This document shows positions 11,641 to 23,487 of a stretch of DNA of 64,000 bases, piece by piece. The stretch comes from Carettochelys insculpta (Eukaryota > Chordata > Testudines > Carettochelyidae). Both the position numbers and the translations under genes were made by a program. The DNA is taken from the NCBI RefSeq assembly GCF_033958435.1, contig NC_134161.1, positions 8,122,001 through 8,186,000 of the forward strand, in the 5' to 3' direction. A model generated the notes under the pieces. That model worked only from the letters and a program-made list of their open reading frames with translations. It was not told the DNA's origin and searched no databases. Every line of letters starts with the position of its first letter. The first letter of the stretch is position 1.

Positions 11641-14171
11641 CCAATCTGGGCCACGTAAGCATCTCAGACAGCGATCCAGGTTATCTCAGAACTCAATGAC
11701 ACCTAATTGTCTTGTGAAAGGAGCAGATCTGCAAATGCAACTCACCCAGGCTTGCTGTAACCATGTCAGATAATAGGTGGTTGGGCTTGTAACTTGGACA
11801 GAAGAAGATGCTGTGCACAAGAGGTGAAATTCACTCCATGTGGAGAGCCAGAAGCTTGTCACCTGGGCTTGACTTAAGTTAATTTCACTCTATGATTATT
11901 ATGAGGCTTCCTATGCGTCTTGCCCCCCTGCCATCACAGAAAGTTACACAGAGGATGAAAACACTGATTTCACAACTCCCATTCGTGTTTCCCATTTGTG
12001 GATGGTTTTTAACTGCCAGCTAACAGCCTGAAAAAGATCAGAAGCTCCCCTTCCCTGGTCTGGCAGGAACTTGGCATTGGCTGATCAGTCACGAGATAAA
12101 GAACTCCCACTTTGCAAGAAAGGATACAGGGCAGGGAGACTTGGGAACTGAGGAGACTAGCAGGCAAGGAGCAGTGGAATAAATGGCATTTGTTAAAGAT
12201 GCATTAGAAGATTAATGATGGGAGTTAAAGTGCAAAAGCAACAGGACCTAAATGTCATATTAATGGAATCCATTTTCTTTGCCATCTCCTGTAGGAAACC
12301 TTTGGAAGTGCAAAGGGGGAAAAATCATTTTACAGTAATAACTGTTATTTATATAACAGAACAGTATTGGCTATATCAAAATGTGAGGTTTCAAGGTAAT
12401 AACCGGACTCTTGCAATCATCATTATCCACTTAAAAGGCAATTTCTTGGATGGCAAATGGATGAAGGAAACAGCCCCAATTCCACAGCCGGTCATAAACA
12501 AGGTTTATTATTTTTATTATTATTATTCAGCTCCCAATTTGATAAGATTGTGTTAGAAGAATGGAGGGAGGAAAAAAAAAAGAAAGAAAATAGAGAAGGA
12601 TGTAAAATGACCCAATGGCCTTCCTGAAAGAATTTACTGAGAAAGTCTGAGTTCAGTATTGACTCATGACCCAATCCTGCTCCCTTTGGAGTTAAAACTC
12701 CCTTTGTCCTCTGGGGTGCCCTTATTGTGATTTCTAGCTTAGGTAGATGTACTCACGCTAGCTTTCACTGAGTGAGTCTGAGATCCTAGGTGAGCCGTTC
12801 AGTGGCTAGCGTGTACCGCTGTGGCTGCACTGATTTTTGAAGCTAGTGCCTGTCAGTCCAGCTGAGTGGAATGGAAGTCTGTCCCACAAAAAGCTCATCA
12901 CCTTATAAATTTTGCAGTGAGTCCTTAAAGGGCTACAGACTGCTCTTTGGTTTTGTGAAGGGACAGATGAACACAGCTACCTACCTCTCTGAGACTACTC
13001 CCAGATGTACTGTATCAGATAGCAAGGAAGGAAAGGGTGCTAGGTCAAAATAGCTGTAATTAACCTGCTGGAAGCGGGGGTCCAGTGCCCCAAGTCATGC
13101 AGAAGATGGAAGAATGAAAAAGCATGACGTTTTTCCAGATACTTTGTGCTGGCTGGTGTAGTCAAAGAAGCTGCTTGAGTAGCCCATCGGTCTTCGAGCC
13201 ATTATCAGTGTTGCTTTTGATTTCTTCATAGCTATTGCGAGATGTATGAAATACAGTGTCAACAGCCGCCAGCCATCCGAGCTTCTCCCCTAACAGCATC
13301 AGGAGCGATCCCCCAAAGAGAGGTCTGTGCCACCAACTGGTATACAAGTCGAGCTGGATCCTTCTCCTAACTTGTCAAGGTTCCCCTTTGGTTGGCTAAC
13401 CTTCTGCTGCTTCAGGTGTTTTCATTCAGGAGGGCAAAAGCCAGAGGGATTTAACTGTCTGGACCACAGCGTTAGTTCACTAATCAGCTCAAATGCTGGC
13501 TTTTTTATCTCCCAAACCGCAGCCTTTGGATAACTCTTTTGTTTAAGCTCATCATTGGGAACCTGATCCAGTTCCTCAATGGATTAATGTAACTAATTCA
13601 ATATCCTCTCTAAGAAGCATCATCATAAACTAAAGAGGATACAATTTGCTTATGAGAACCTCCACTCAACCTCTGTTTTTCAAGACAAGTCTGATTGGTT
13701 TTGTTATTTCTCATTCATGAACTTGATTAGGTCTCATTTCCAGTCTAATCCCACCATTCTGCTCCCATGTTACAGCCGTTATCTTCTGATAGGTCCCTCA
13801 TGCGTAATTCTTCAAGTTGTTTAGTCTCCAGAGTTGTGTTTCTTTGTGTTTCTTTCATCTCATCCACAAACATTTTCAACTGTGCTTTTTAATTTACTTC
13901 ATGCAGTTGATTTTTCCTCCCTCCTGGGTTCCTTTCCAGTTTTTCCCTGTTTTTCTTCATCATCTTCAAACCTCTTTCTCTCATCCTTCCTCCCTCCCCT
14001 TCTCCCTCAGGTAGACATAGCAGAATCAATATGAAATGCCCACCAGAGGAGCAAACAAAAATTGTTTGTGTAGCAAGATGAGCAACACTGTACTGGAAAC
14101 CTTAAGGTCATCTTAGGAAGGAAGGATATTTACAGTAGTTAAAGCATGTACATGCAACTTTGGAAATCTCT

Positions 14172-14366
14172 GCTCCGTTCCCTGCTTTGCTACTGATTGA
14201 TTATGTGACCTTAGGAAACTCGCTTAATCCCACTAAGCCTTAGTTAACCACCTGGAGCATCGGGATAAGAGCGCTGTGCTGCCTCACAGGGCCATCATGA
14301 GGCCCATTGAATTAAAGCATTTGAGATACTGAGATACCACAGCAGTGGGAGCCAAGTAAGCACCTT
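14172..14366 (+). mobile_element. MIR SINE
   Basis: gattatgtgaccttaggaaa, tcgcttaatcccactaagcc, catcgggataagagcgctgt and gcccattgaattaaagcatt follow the MIR order. Confidence 0.75.
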
Positions 14367-14622
14367 AGATGTCTTGCGGTGTCTTGCAGTTGAAGTTCAG
14401 AACTGGTCACCAGGAGATTTGGGATCTAATCTCAAGCACGTTGTTCTGGGTGAGTCATTTAGGCTCACACTGTGAGAAGTGACCATGTGTTTCGGGTATC
14501 TGACTTCAGCTGCTGTAGCAGATTGTCCAGTTTGGTGCGACTGGCCAGGGTGTCTCATGTCATGTGGCCACTATTGAAAATTTTAGCCTACATCTCGATT
14601 TGCTTTGTTAACCCATCTTCAA

Positions 14623-14718
14623 ACAGAGAACATGCTGTCGGCCACTCTCCCAAGACAGGATCCTGCGCTCGATGGATCATTGGTCTGACTCACTGTGGCC
14701 GTTCTTGTGTTGTCACAG
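14623..14718 (+). mobile_element. CR1 LINE 3' tail
   Basis: A short tail of the CR1 type that ends with ggtctgactcactgtggccgttcttgtgtt, matching the better preserved tail at 52440-52508. No coding part remains. Confidence 0.7.
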
Positions 14719-15965
14719 GTTTGTTGTGAGATTTTGTGTACTGACAATAAGCTGCAGTGAGATCCCTGGATGGAAGGCACTGTAACAGCATTGCCATGTA
14801 TTGTGAAAATGACAGACGGCGGTCAGGTGTAATCATTAGTGTAGTCTTCTCTGTCTCTCTGTCCCACCATCCCTCACCTCCAGATGTTGTAGGATTGGGC
14901 GCACTTTCTCTCTTTCTCACATGCACGTTACCTCTGTTTGTTTCTCACTCAGCTGTCCATGCATTATGCCAAAGAGACGTTCGATTTCCTTGTCCCTCGG
15001 TGCTGTAGAAGATTCATGGACCCGCCCCCACCACCCCCGGGTGGTCCCAAACTGAGACAAGGGTGATAATGTGAGGGCAAACAGACCTATGGAGTGAGTT
15101 CAGAGCAGTCTTCCTGTGGCTGAGAGCGACTAAGAAGAAATGGAACAAGTGCTAACTTGGTGTCAACTGGAATTGAAGCTTTGCCTTTGTAATTAACGAA
15201 GCACACCAGTGAGACGGCAGGAAGTTGTTAAAATAATCTGTGAAGTTCCTGGGGGCTAGGTAAAAATGAAAGGATGAACAGACTGAGGGAAATTGGCTCT
15301 GAAAGGCTCCTGCAACTGGCAAAGCAATTCTTTAGCATCTCATTTTGATGAAGCACAGCGGGGAAGATTGTTTTTCCAATGGCAAAGCGAAGAGATGGAA
15401 GCAGTTCTGAGGTGCATCAATCAGCATTCTGGTCTCGCTGTTCCAGAGTCAATGAAGCACCTTTGTGCAGTTTAATTAATGTGTCTGGGGCAGCTGTGAT
15501 GTGGGCGAGGTGGGCAGTGGCTCACCTGCCACCTCTTGTCTCATGTTGTTCTACTCCCCATCACTCGCCTGAAATGAACACCCTTGTACTCATCCTTCCA
15601 CTCTTTCATGATGACCTCCTAGTCTTAAAACTACCTCTCTTTTAGGTTGCACCAACACTAGCTCTGTCTTGAGATTAGAGCTGTGCTCAGCCCCCTGGCA
15701 TCTGTGTGCCCCTCTTTGTTCAGCTCTTTTCCTAAAACCTACTGTGTCCTGGAGGCTCTCCTATTACAATCCATCAAAGCTGTCCTCACCCCGTAGGGAA
15801 CGGGCTGTCATATGTGGCCTGTTCTGGAGTGCACTTATCAGTGTCAGAATTAAACCGAAAGTTCCTTAGTGAGGGGGCTGAGTCTTTGTGCTCTGTAAGA
15901 AGCTGTGCACACACATGATTCGTGCCTTCCGTCCCTTTCTCTCCCTGTAACACCTTGAGTGAGTC

Positions 15966-16225
15966 ATTGATTCATAGCTCCTGGGACCAGTGTGATCATC
16001 TGATCTGACCCCCTGTGTGACACAGGCCAGAGAGTTTTGCCCAAGTAATTCCCAGAGCAGAGCTTTGGGAAGAGCTTCCAATTCTGATTTTAAAAATGTT
16101 GTCAGTGATGGAGAAGGACCACCACTGATGGAGAATCCGTCAGGTCCCTGGGCAAATGGTTTCAGGAATTAATTACTCTGTCTTAAAATGCTGTGCTTTA
16201 TTTCCAGTTTGAATTTTTCTAGCAT
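15966..16225 (-). mobile_element. CR1 LINE 3' fragment
   Basis: Reverse-strand CR1 tail and extreme C-terminal region (ttcatagctcctgggaccag, gaccccctgtgtgacacagg, caggaattaattactctgt). It is the same subfamily as the pieces at 38897-39135 and 40838-41115. Confidence 0.8.
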
Positions 16226-16689
16226 GGGGCATGCAGACATTTTTGAAGGCAGGGGAGCACTTCAAGGTTTTGGTAAGAGGTCAAGGGTGGCACTTGTCTA
16301 GGGAGAGGGTACAGGGTCTGGGATGGAGGTGGGCTGGAAATCACACAACGGGAGCTGAGAGAGTTGGCTATGGGGCATTGGAGTTTGTGAAGTCTTACCC
16401 TCCCCTGGGGGTCCATAGTAGAGAGTTACATGAAGCAGGAAGTTGCTTAAAGCAATGTGAGGCTGGTCTGAAATGGCTGGCTGCTCTTTAAGGGTCTCAG
16501 TGGAGCTGGTCTGTGGACTGGATTCGGTGGCTTCGTGGACCTAATCTGACCCATGGACCATATCTGATCTACTCCTGACCTTGCGTCAACTTCCAGCCAT
16601 TGGATTGTAAGACACCTTCTTGTGCTAGATTACAGAGCCCGATATAAAGTATTTATTCCCCATATAGGTACTTAGACACTGTAATCAAC

Positions 16690-17240
16690 TCACCCCTTCA
16701 CCTTCTCTTGCTTAAGCTAAATAGCTTGACCTCCTGGAGTCTATCACAATAAATCATGTTCTCTAATCCATTAATTATTCTTGTGGACCTTCTCAGAACC
16801 TTCTCCAGTTTATCACTCACCTTCTTGAGTTGCAGGCACCGAAACCGAACACAGTATTCCAGCCGTGATTGCCCCAGTGCCAAATAGAGGGGTAAAATAA
16901 CCTCGTAATGCCTGTTTAAAATTACCCTCTTCATGCATCTCAGGATTGTATTCGCTATCTTGGCCACAGCATCGCAGTGGGAGCTCACATTCTCCTGATT
17001 ATCTACCATGACCCCCAAATCTGTTGGAGTCATTTCTTTCCAGGATAGAGTCCCACATCCTGAAAAGATAGCTGGCATTCTTCATTCCCATAAGGTTGCA
17101 TTTCCATTTAGCCCTATTAGAACACATACTGTTTGCTTGTCTCCAGTTTGCCAAGCGATCCTGTCTGCTGTGAATCATTGACCTCTCCTCTTGATTCTTT
17201 ACTGCACCCCTAGTTTTAGTGTCCTCGGTAAATGTTATTA
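16690..17240 (-). mobile_element. CR1-type LINE fragment
   Basis: The - strand frame at 16698-17078 contains the CR1 C-terminal signature (LGQSRLEYCVRF, RSTRIINGLENMIYCDRL, VKLFSLSKRR). The preceding segment aligns with neighbouring CR1 coding sequence at similar decay. The element is 5'-truncated and has lost its 3' end. Confidence 0.75.
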
Positions 17241-17380
17241 CTTTACCTCCCTGTGCCTCTGTTTTGCCAACTGTAAAATGAAGCTAATAAACTCCCTCTT
17301 CCCCTTTTTGTATTGAATTTTAAGGTGGAAGTCTGTGAGTGGAAGATGCTTCACAAATATTAAGTGTTAGGAGTAACGTT
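17241..17380 (+). mobile_element. MIR SINE fragment
   Basis: ctgtgcctctgttttgccaa, ctgtaaaatgaagctaataa and tgcttcacaaatattaagtg. Confidence 0.65.
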
Positions 17381-17404
17381 GTTAATAGTCAATGAAGAAG
17401 GGCA

Positions 17405-17560
17405 AGGCACTGGATGGGGGATCAGGAGACTTCTTTGGTCAGTTGCTGGCTCTGCTACACGCATCCCTTGTTACCTTTGGCAAAACACTTCACCTCCTTG
17501 TGCCTCAGTTCTCCCTCCATGACACAGAGAGAATTCTTCCACATGCCCCTTATCTACTTA
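17405..17560 (+). mobile_element. MIR SINE fragment
   Basis: gatcaggagacttctttggt, cagttgctggctctgctaca, cacttcacctccttgtgcct. Confidence 0.6.
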
Positions 17561-19672
17561 CTTACTATCTTTAACTAAGCATACATACAACACTCAGCAT
17601 GAGTCCCAGACCTCCACTGAGTCCTCCAGCTTTTACAACCAAGTAATAAATACACCTAACTGCTCCACTGGTGAGAGTATGAGGCCTTTCCTATTTTTTC
17701 TCCTTCTCTCCTTGATATTGCAGGTGTGTGTTAGGCTATTTGGTCTCCCTATAAATGCAATTAATCAATTAGCTGTGGCAAGCTTGGACATAGGAGCCTA
17801 GCAACTCTGCACTGCGGCCTCTGAATTCAAGCAGCACAGCCTCTGCAATGCCTTGGTGACTGCTACCCTGAAATAATTTACTAAGGATGCTGTTTAGTAA
17901 TGCTCACGTCCCAGCGACCCTCAAAGGAAGGAGGTGTGGAAGAAAGAGTAAACTGGCTGTAGAGGCCAGATGCAGAGATCTTGCGCCATGTGCTAGCAAG
18001 GCTATAGGCCCCACCTCCTGCTCACTGAAGGACTCATCCAAAACAGAAACTGGAAGAATACTCAGTGATGTCATATCCAACCCCTAGTCTTGAAAGAAAG
18101 GTCAGGTGATGGCTCCATCAGGGAGAGTGGAGTAGTGTCAACATTAGAAGCATGGATCTTGTCACAACAGGCATTGCACTTTGTCCCATCACTTTCAGCC
18201 GTGAAATGCAGCCACCTCTGGATGAAACCCCTCGCTGCTCAGGAAGGTTCTATGCCTAAGCAAGAAGTACTCCATATCCAGAGAATAATGCAATATCCAG
18301 CTGGAACTTGTCTGCAGTTTGCCAAGCCATCCTGCTTGCTGTTTCTGCCCAGGTTCAAAGTGGCTGGTGTTTTGTGAGAGTTGCAGCCCAGTCTTGCAGT
18401 TTTGCTGTTGTCAGGTTCAACTCCTGCCAGGGGCACCTTGGCCAAGAAAAAGTTCCAGTCTCCAAATCTCATTTTTGTGTGGCAGCTTGGATGTGTCACC
18501 CAGGAGGGAGTGAGCACAAGGAGGAAGGAACCTGGGTTCACTGTGAATGGCTTTGGTCTCTAACTAGCAGACCCTGCCTCTGTGGCTTGTATAGCTTACA
18601 AGATCTTGCAACACCTGATGCTGTCTCAGAGGCTGCTCCAGCAGGACAGCATACAGATATTCACCCTCAGAGTGCAAGCTGCCCCGACCAGCATGGTAGA
18701 TGGCAGGGCCCAACCTGGATCTTGCTAGATGTGGATTCATGGCTGTGTCCTGTCTGGGAGTGCTCAGAATAGAGGGAAAGAAAGTTTTTGTCTGCTGTCC
18801 TGCTCAGGACCAGGATGCCTTTATTAATGCCTTCATCTCACAGCCCCAGTAGTGTCTTCCTTGCCTTCATGTGCCTCCTGTATGTTCACACACCATCCTA
18901 CACCCACCAGCATCCAAAGAAGGTTGAGTCTTTCACTTACGGTTCTCACAAGTCTGCTGCATTCCTTTGGTTCTGTTCCCTACCTGTCCCCAGGGCCAAG
19001 ACAGGCTTTTCCAGTTCCCGGTCCTATGTGGATTGTGAAACCAAATTGGAGTGTTGCCACAGTTTGGCCGTTTTTGCATCTGGGCTTGGAATCTTGTTAT
19101 CTTGTCCATTGACTTCAGTGGATCCAAGATTTCCCATCTGGCATCTAAAAGAGACTGAAAGCTCTCAGCCAATGTTTCTCTTTGTCCAACTCACCTCTGG
19201 TTCCAACATACAGTTTCTTGTTTCAGGATAGTGCTGCCAGCTCACTGCCTTGCCCCCAAAAATCTGTATTCTGCAAGGCAAGTGATCTTTATCAGAAGGT
19301 TGTCTCATTAGAGTGTTTGTTCCCACCTGTGAAGCAAAGGTAAGGGGAAGCGAGTGAGGGAAGGACAAGACCCATCTTCCAGGCACCTGCCATCAAAATG
19401 ACAGGCTCAATATTTTTCTGTCTCACCTGTGCAAGAGGTTTTTTGTTGGCAGTGATTATTCTGAGGCACCAGGCAAAACTGAAGAAATATCAGTGCCTGC
19501 TGCTCCACATGCAAGAGGAACTGCTTTACCTTAGATAACACTGCATATGCCTATGCAAAGAAGGAAATGGCATCCAGGAACCTGGCAGTGTTCTTGCTCA
19601 GCTGCAGCAGATGGACCATGTTTACCTGGGGAAAAAGATATGGATTTCCCGTGGTTGTCTGATGGACATGTG

Positions 19673-19868
19673 CAGTTTTCCCAGTAAGCTGAGCACTTGG
19701 GCAACCACCAAGGACAGAGTCAGCTGCTTCCCAGCTGATTAGCAGAGTGCTGAGAGTACCCACAGTGAGCAGCATGCATTTCTTCTGGTGGTGCACATCC
19801 TTACATGCCTTCGTGAACATAACAAAATTTATTCCACCCATGGATGCAAAAAATTAGAGGGAACACTG
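19673..19868 (+). mobile_element. ~190-bp hAT-like MITE, best preserved copy
   Basis: It runs from cagttttcccagtaagctg to ttagagggaacactg. The 8-bp flanks gacatgtg (left) and gatgtgtg (right) match at 6 of 8 with two transitions, which supports an 8-bp target-site duplication as made by hAT transposases. Non-coding. Confidence 0.85.
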
Positions 19869-20937
19869 GATGTGTGGCATTGGAGAATTAACTCCATCCA
19901 CAGTCACAAGCAGGCTCACCAGGCACTTAGAACAGAGCTGAAACCCACTGTCTGCCATCTGAGGCAATTTTGGGCAGCTGTTGCATAGTGTTTTTATTGT
20001 TTAACTCATTCGAAAATTATTAAGAAAGAGAAAAGAGATGCTACATTTCAGACTGTGACAACACAAAGCTCTGTTCTGTTTTTTACTGTTTTTTTCCACC
20101 TCTGCCTCATTCTCTCGCTTCTAAATTCGCTCTCTCTAGATGAGAGGAAAGTTCCGTTTAAATGCAGAATTTTCATGTTGGTCCAGAGCAATAAATAGGC
20201 TACTGCTTAGCTGATCTGACAAACGCTATCGTGTCTCTTTTGGAAAGAGAGTCTGAACTTTAGGTATGTGTTTTATTGCTCAGTGAGCTTCTTTTTCCTC
20301 CTGGACTAACCTAACCAGCAGTTCAGAGACTCAGATGGAAACACACCTGTTTCACCACTGGAGTTCTACTCGACAGACTTTGTAATGAGGGAGTTTGCAA
20401 ATTTCTCACAGTTTACTGAATTGCCAGCCTGAAGGGCTGATGATCTATCCAGCAGAGGGGAAATTCACAAAATAAGCTTAGTTTCTGACCAACTTTAACC
20501 TAACAAAACAATTGGAATTACATCTTTATCTGAACAATTTTGGGTTACAAAACTGATTAAAGTGTGAGCCAGCAGTAGGCAAAATCAGCAACACAGCAGG
20601 CCTATGATGGGAGTGCAATGTGCAGAGAATAGGAAAGAGATGTGGGCAGATTTGAGGATGGATTCCCATTGCAGAGGCATTTCCAGTGGCAGAGCATTGC
20701 TGCTGGTAGGCTGGAAAGGGTTCCTTGGGGTTTCAAAGGGGGCAGTACATTTCTGAGAATTGTAATTGACCTTAAATTAGCTCCAGGGCCAATGACCTGT
20801 CTGCATTAAATTGCATGCTTTTGAATCATTTGTCAGTGCAGGACTGAAAACCCAGGATTCTGAATTCAGTTCAAGTGCTGGTGTGCATCTGGACTGAATC
20901 CAGGTCTCCTGTGTTATCTAGATTGAACTCAGAGTTG

Positions 20938-21121
20938 ACCTGTCCTCTAATCTTTTCTATCTGTGTGCAGAATAAATTTTGTTCTGTGTGCTAAGGCATG
21001 TGCAAATGTGCACCACGAGTAGATACATGCTGCCATTTGTGGGCACTCTGCTAATCAGCTGAGCAGCATTTGATTCTCTCATGGGAAGCCACTTAAGCAC
21101 TGAGCTTACAGGGAATGCCGT
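20938..21121 (-). mobile_element. ~190-bp hAT-like MITE
   Basis: A copy from ctgtcctctaatctt to gagcttacagggaatgcc, containing gaataaattttgttctgtgt and ctaatcagctgagcagcatt. Confidence 0.75.
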
Positions 21122-21631
21122 GAGTTAAGCTACATGTTCAGCATTGAGCTCACAAATTGACTTTGGGACATACAAGGGGGTTGAAGTATATTTAAGACAT
21201 ACAAAAAAATGTGACCTTAGATCTCTGGGTGATAAGCACTTTGGAAATAGCTTGTGTAGGTGAAACTTTTGACCCCCAAAGCACTGGACTTCAGGAAGCG
21301 AGGTTCATGCTTCCATAATGTTGCGTAATCAAGACTCTGACTTGGAAATAACAGTTGCTTTTGATTGATTGTTGGCTGTCAGTATATCCCCAATGGTATG
21401 AAAGCTATTTTAAGCGATTTAATGGCACTTAATAAACTTAACTGGGAAAGGTCAACAAAACAGTGTTTTTATAGCAGCGTATAAACCATCCAATACCATC
21501 TGTTCCCTGTTGTTATTGTAAAAATGCCATTTCATTAGATCCTGGCTGGATCATGAATTAAGTAGCGATATGTAAGAAACATGCAATAAACTCATCTGTT
21601 TGCTTATGCTATGATCCTGTTCATCAGTATT

Positions 21632-21826
21632 TGCGCTAACTTTTTCTGTCCACATGGCAGATTTTCCCTGTGTATGGGAGAATAAATTTTATGCGCAGAG
21701 GCATGTGCGGGTGTGCACCACCAGTAGAAAGAAAACCCCTCACTGTGAGTGCTTTGTTAATCAGCTGGGCAGCATTTGAATCTCTCCTGAGTGGCTGCAG
21801 AAGCACACAGCTTACAGGGAACACTG
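21632..21826 (-). mobile_element. ~190-bp hAT-like MITE
   Basis: A copy ending agcttacagggaacactg, with gtgtgcaccaccagtagaaa and ttaatcagctgggcagcatt. The left terminus is decayed. Confidence 0.75.
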
Positions 21827-23316
21827 CTGCTCACAGCGTAAAAGCACAAGGGGAGTGGATGAGTACAATGCAGGGCTTTTAGTCTCCTGGATCACGGTGG
21901 AGCCCAGCCTCTAGAAGGCGATAATAATAATTGCTGTCTGAAAATCGGCTGGGGGTCATTATAGGGTGAGTTGCTGAGTCTCAGCACAGCTCCAGGCTGA
22001 AAGACCTCCATCTCACTGAAACAATCCAGGCTGTTGGAATTAACAGGTCCTTCTGTTGACAGTGCCAGCAGATTGGACAAAGGCTCAACAGACACTTGCA
22101 TTGTTCTTAGAGGAGTCCCTTTAAGGGTAGGGGAGAGGCATTGGAGAATGATTGTGCTCTTGCATGGGGGTTGTAGCTACATAGAAAATGCTACAGTAAA
22201 ACTCACATTTTTAGTGTTTTCAGTTTTCCTCTATTTAAAACTAGTCCAGTGTGTTCTTTAGGATCAGGGCCTTATACATTGAGATAATGACCCAAGGGTT
22301 GTAGCAGAAGCCACCCCTGTCTCTTGGGAGACTGCTAAAAACACTACTAAATCTTCTGTAGTAACACCCTTCATTAGGGGACAGCATGCATCGGGGATCT
22401 GCAAACATTTTTACAGCAGTTTATATTCATCTCAAAATACAGACATTTCTTTGGTGAACACCTCCACTCCTACGCGCACTGTCCTTTGTCGTCCCTATGA
22501 CAATTGCAGCAATCATTCACACAGAAAGGTATATTAAGAAAGGGCTGATTTTTAGCTACTGTTCTAGTGTGGTTTAGCAGCTGAGTAAAAGGAAGAGGAA
22601 CTGGTGGAATGAGATCAGCGGTCTTTTTAACCACCCAGTGTAGTTTTAGATGTAGTTTTTATGGCCCAACTTTGAAGTGCTCATCAACTTGGGGCTCCTA
22701 TTTAAGATTGTTGAAATCCTTTTCAAGAGAAAATGTGGTCATATTGTGTGTGCATGTCGTTGCGTGTGTGCGTTAATGGAAATTTCTGCCAGACCCTTCT
22801 CTTTTAATAGTTGGGGGCGGGGGCGAGCTAATAAGAAAACCAAAAATATGTGAACACTGATAGCCTAAATCCAAGAGATTTATAGGTTTCAGATAACATT
22901 TTGTTCAGTTTTGGCACATTTGAGGGAGGGGGAGTGAATGCAAACCTAAAGCCTCTTTGAATTAAAAAGTACTTGTGTGGATGTGCAAAACCAACTTTAA
23001 ATTAAAGCTTTATCTATCTTCAGAATTTCCCACAAGACCCAACAATGTGACCAGCTCTGCTTGAGATACGTTGGGACTTAACTTTCAGAGGCATGTAGCA
23101 TCTGCGCCTCCCATTGACTCCAATAGAGATGGCCATTGCTCCACAGCTGTGAAATCCCAAGTGTGTCTAAGCCAAGTCACAAATTGGTGGCCTCTTCTAA
23201 AAGTTTTTGCCCATGATTCTATAGCAGAAAAGCCCTCAAAATGTCTGAGGAGGAGACGTGCATTATGACTGGGGAGAGAGGCAGTGGAGCCATTTGTTGC
23301 TTAAAAAAGTTCGAAG

Positions 23317-23487
23317 AAAAAAGCAGTCAAGCAGCACTTTAAAGACTAACAAAATAATTTATTAGGTGAGCTTTCGTGGGACAGACCCACTTCTTCAGAC
23401 CACTTCTGAAGAAGTGGGTCTGTCGCATGAAAGCTCACCAAATAAATCATTTTGTTAGTCTTTAAAGTGCTACTTGACTGCTTTTTT
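23317..23487. repeat. 83-nt-arm palindrome with hammerhead-like core
   Basis: The left arm (23317-23399) and right arm (23405-23487) are reverse complements with five mismatches and no gaps, around a 5-nt loop. Each arm contains CTGAAGA, a short hairpin, then GAAA: right arm at 23406-23412 and 23429-23432 on +, left arm mirrored on -. The left-arm hairpin keeps a perfect gtggg/cccac stem, while the right-arm stem carries two substitutions. The core pattern CUGANGA-stem-GAAA is that of hammerhead ribozymes. A closing stem and cleavage site are not evident. Confidence 0.85.

Noticed and set aside
23317..23487. CRISPR-like or bacterial terminator hairpin
   Set aside because: Vertebrate context, only two arms with no spacer series, and membership in a dispersed repeat family.
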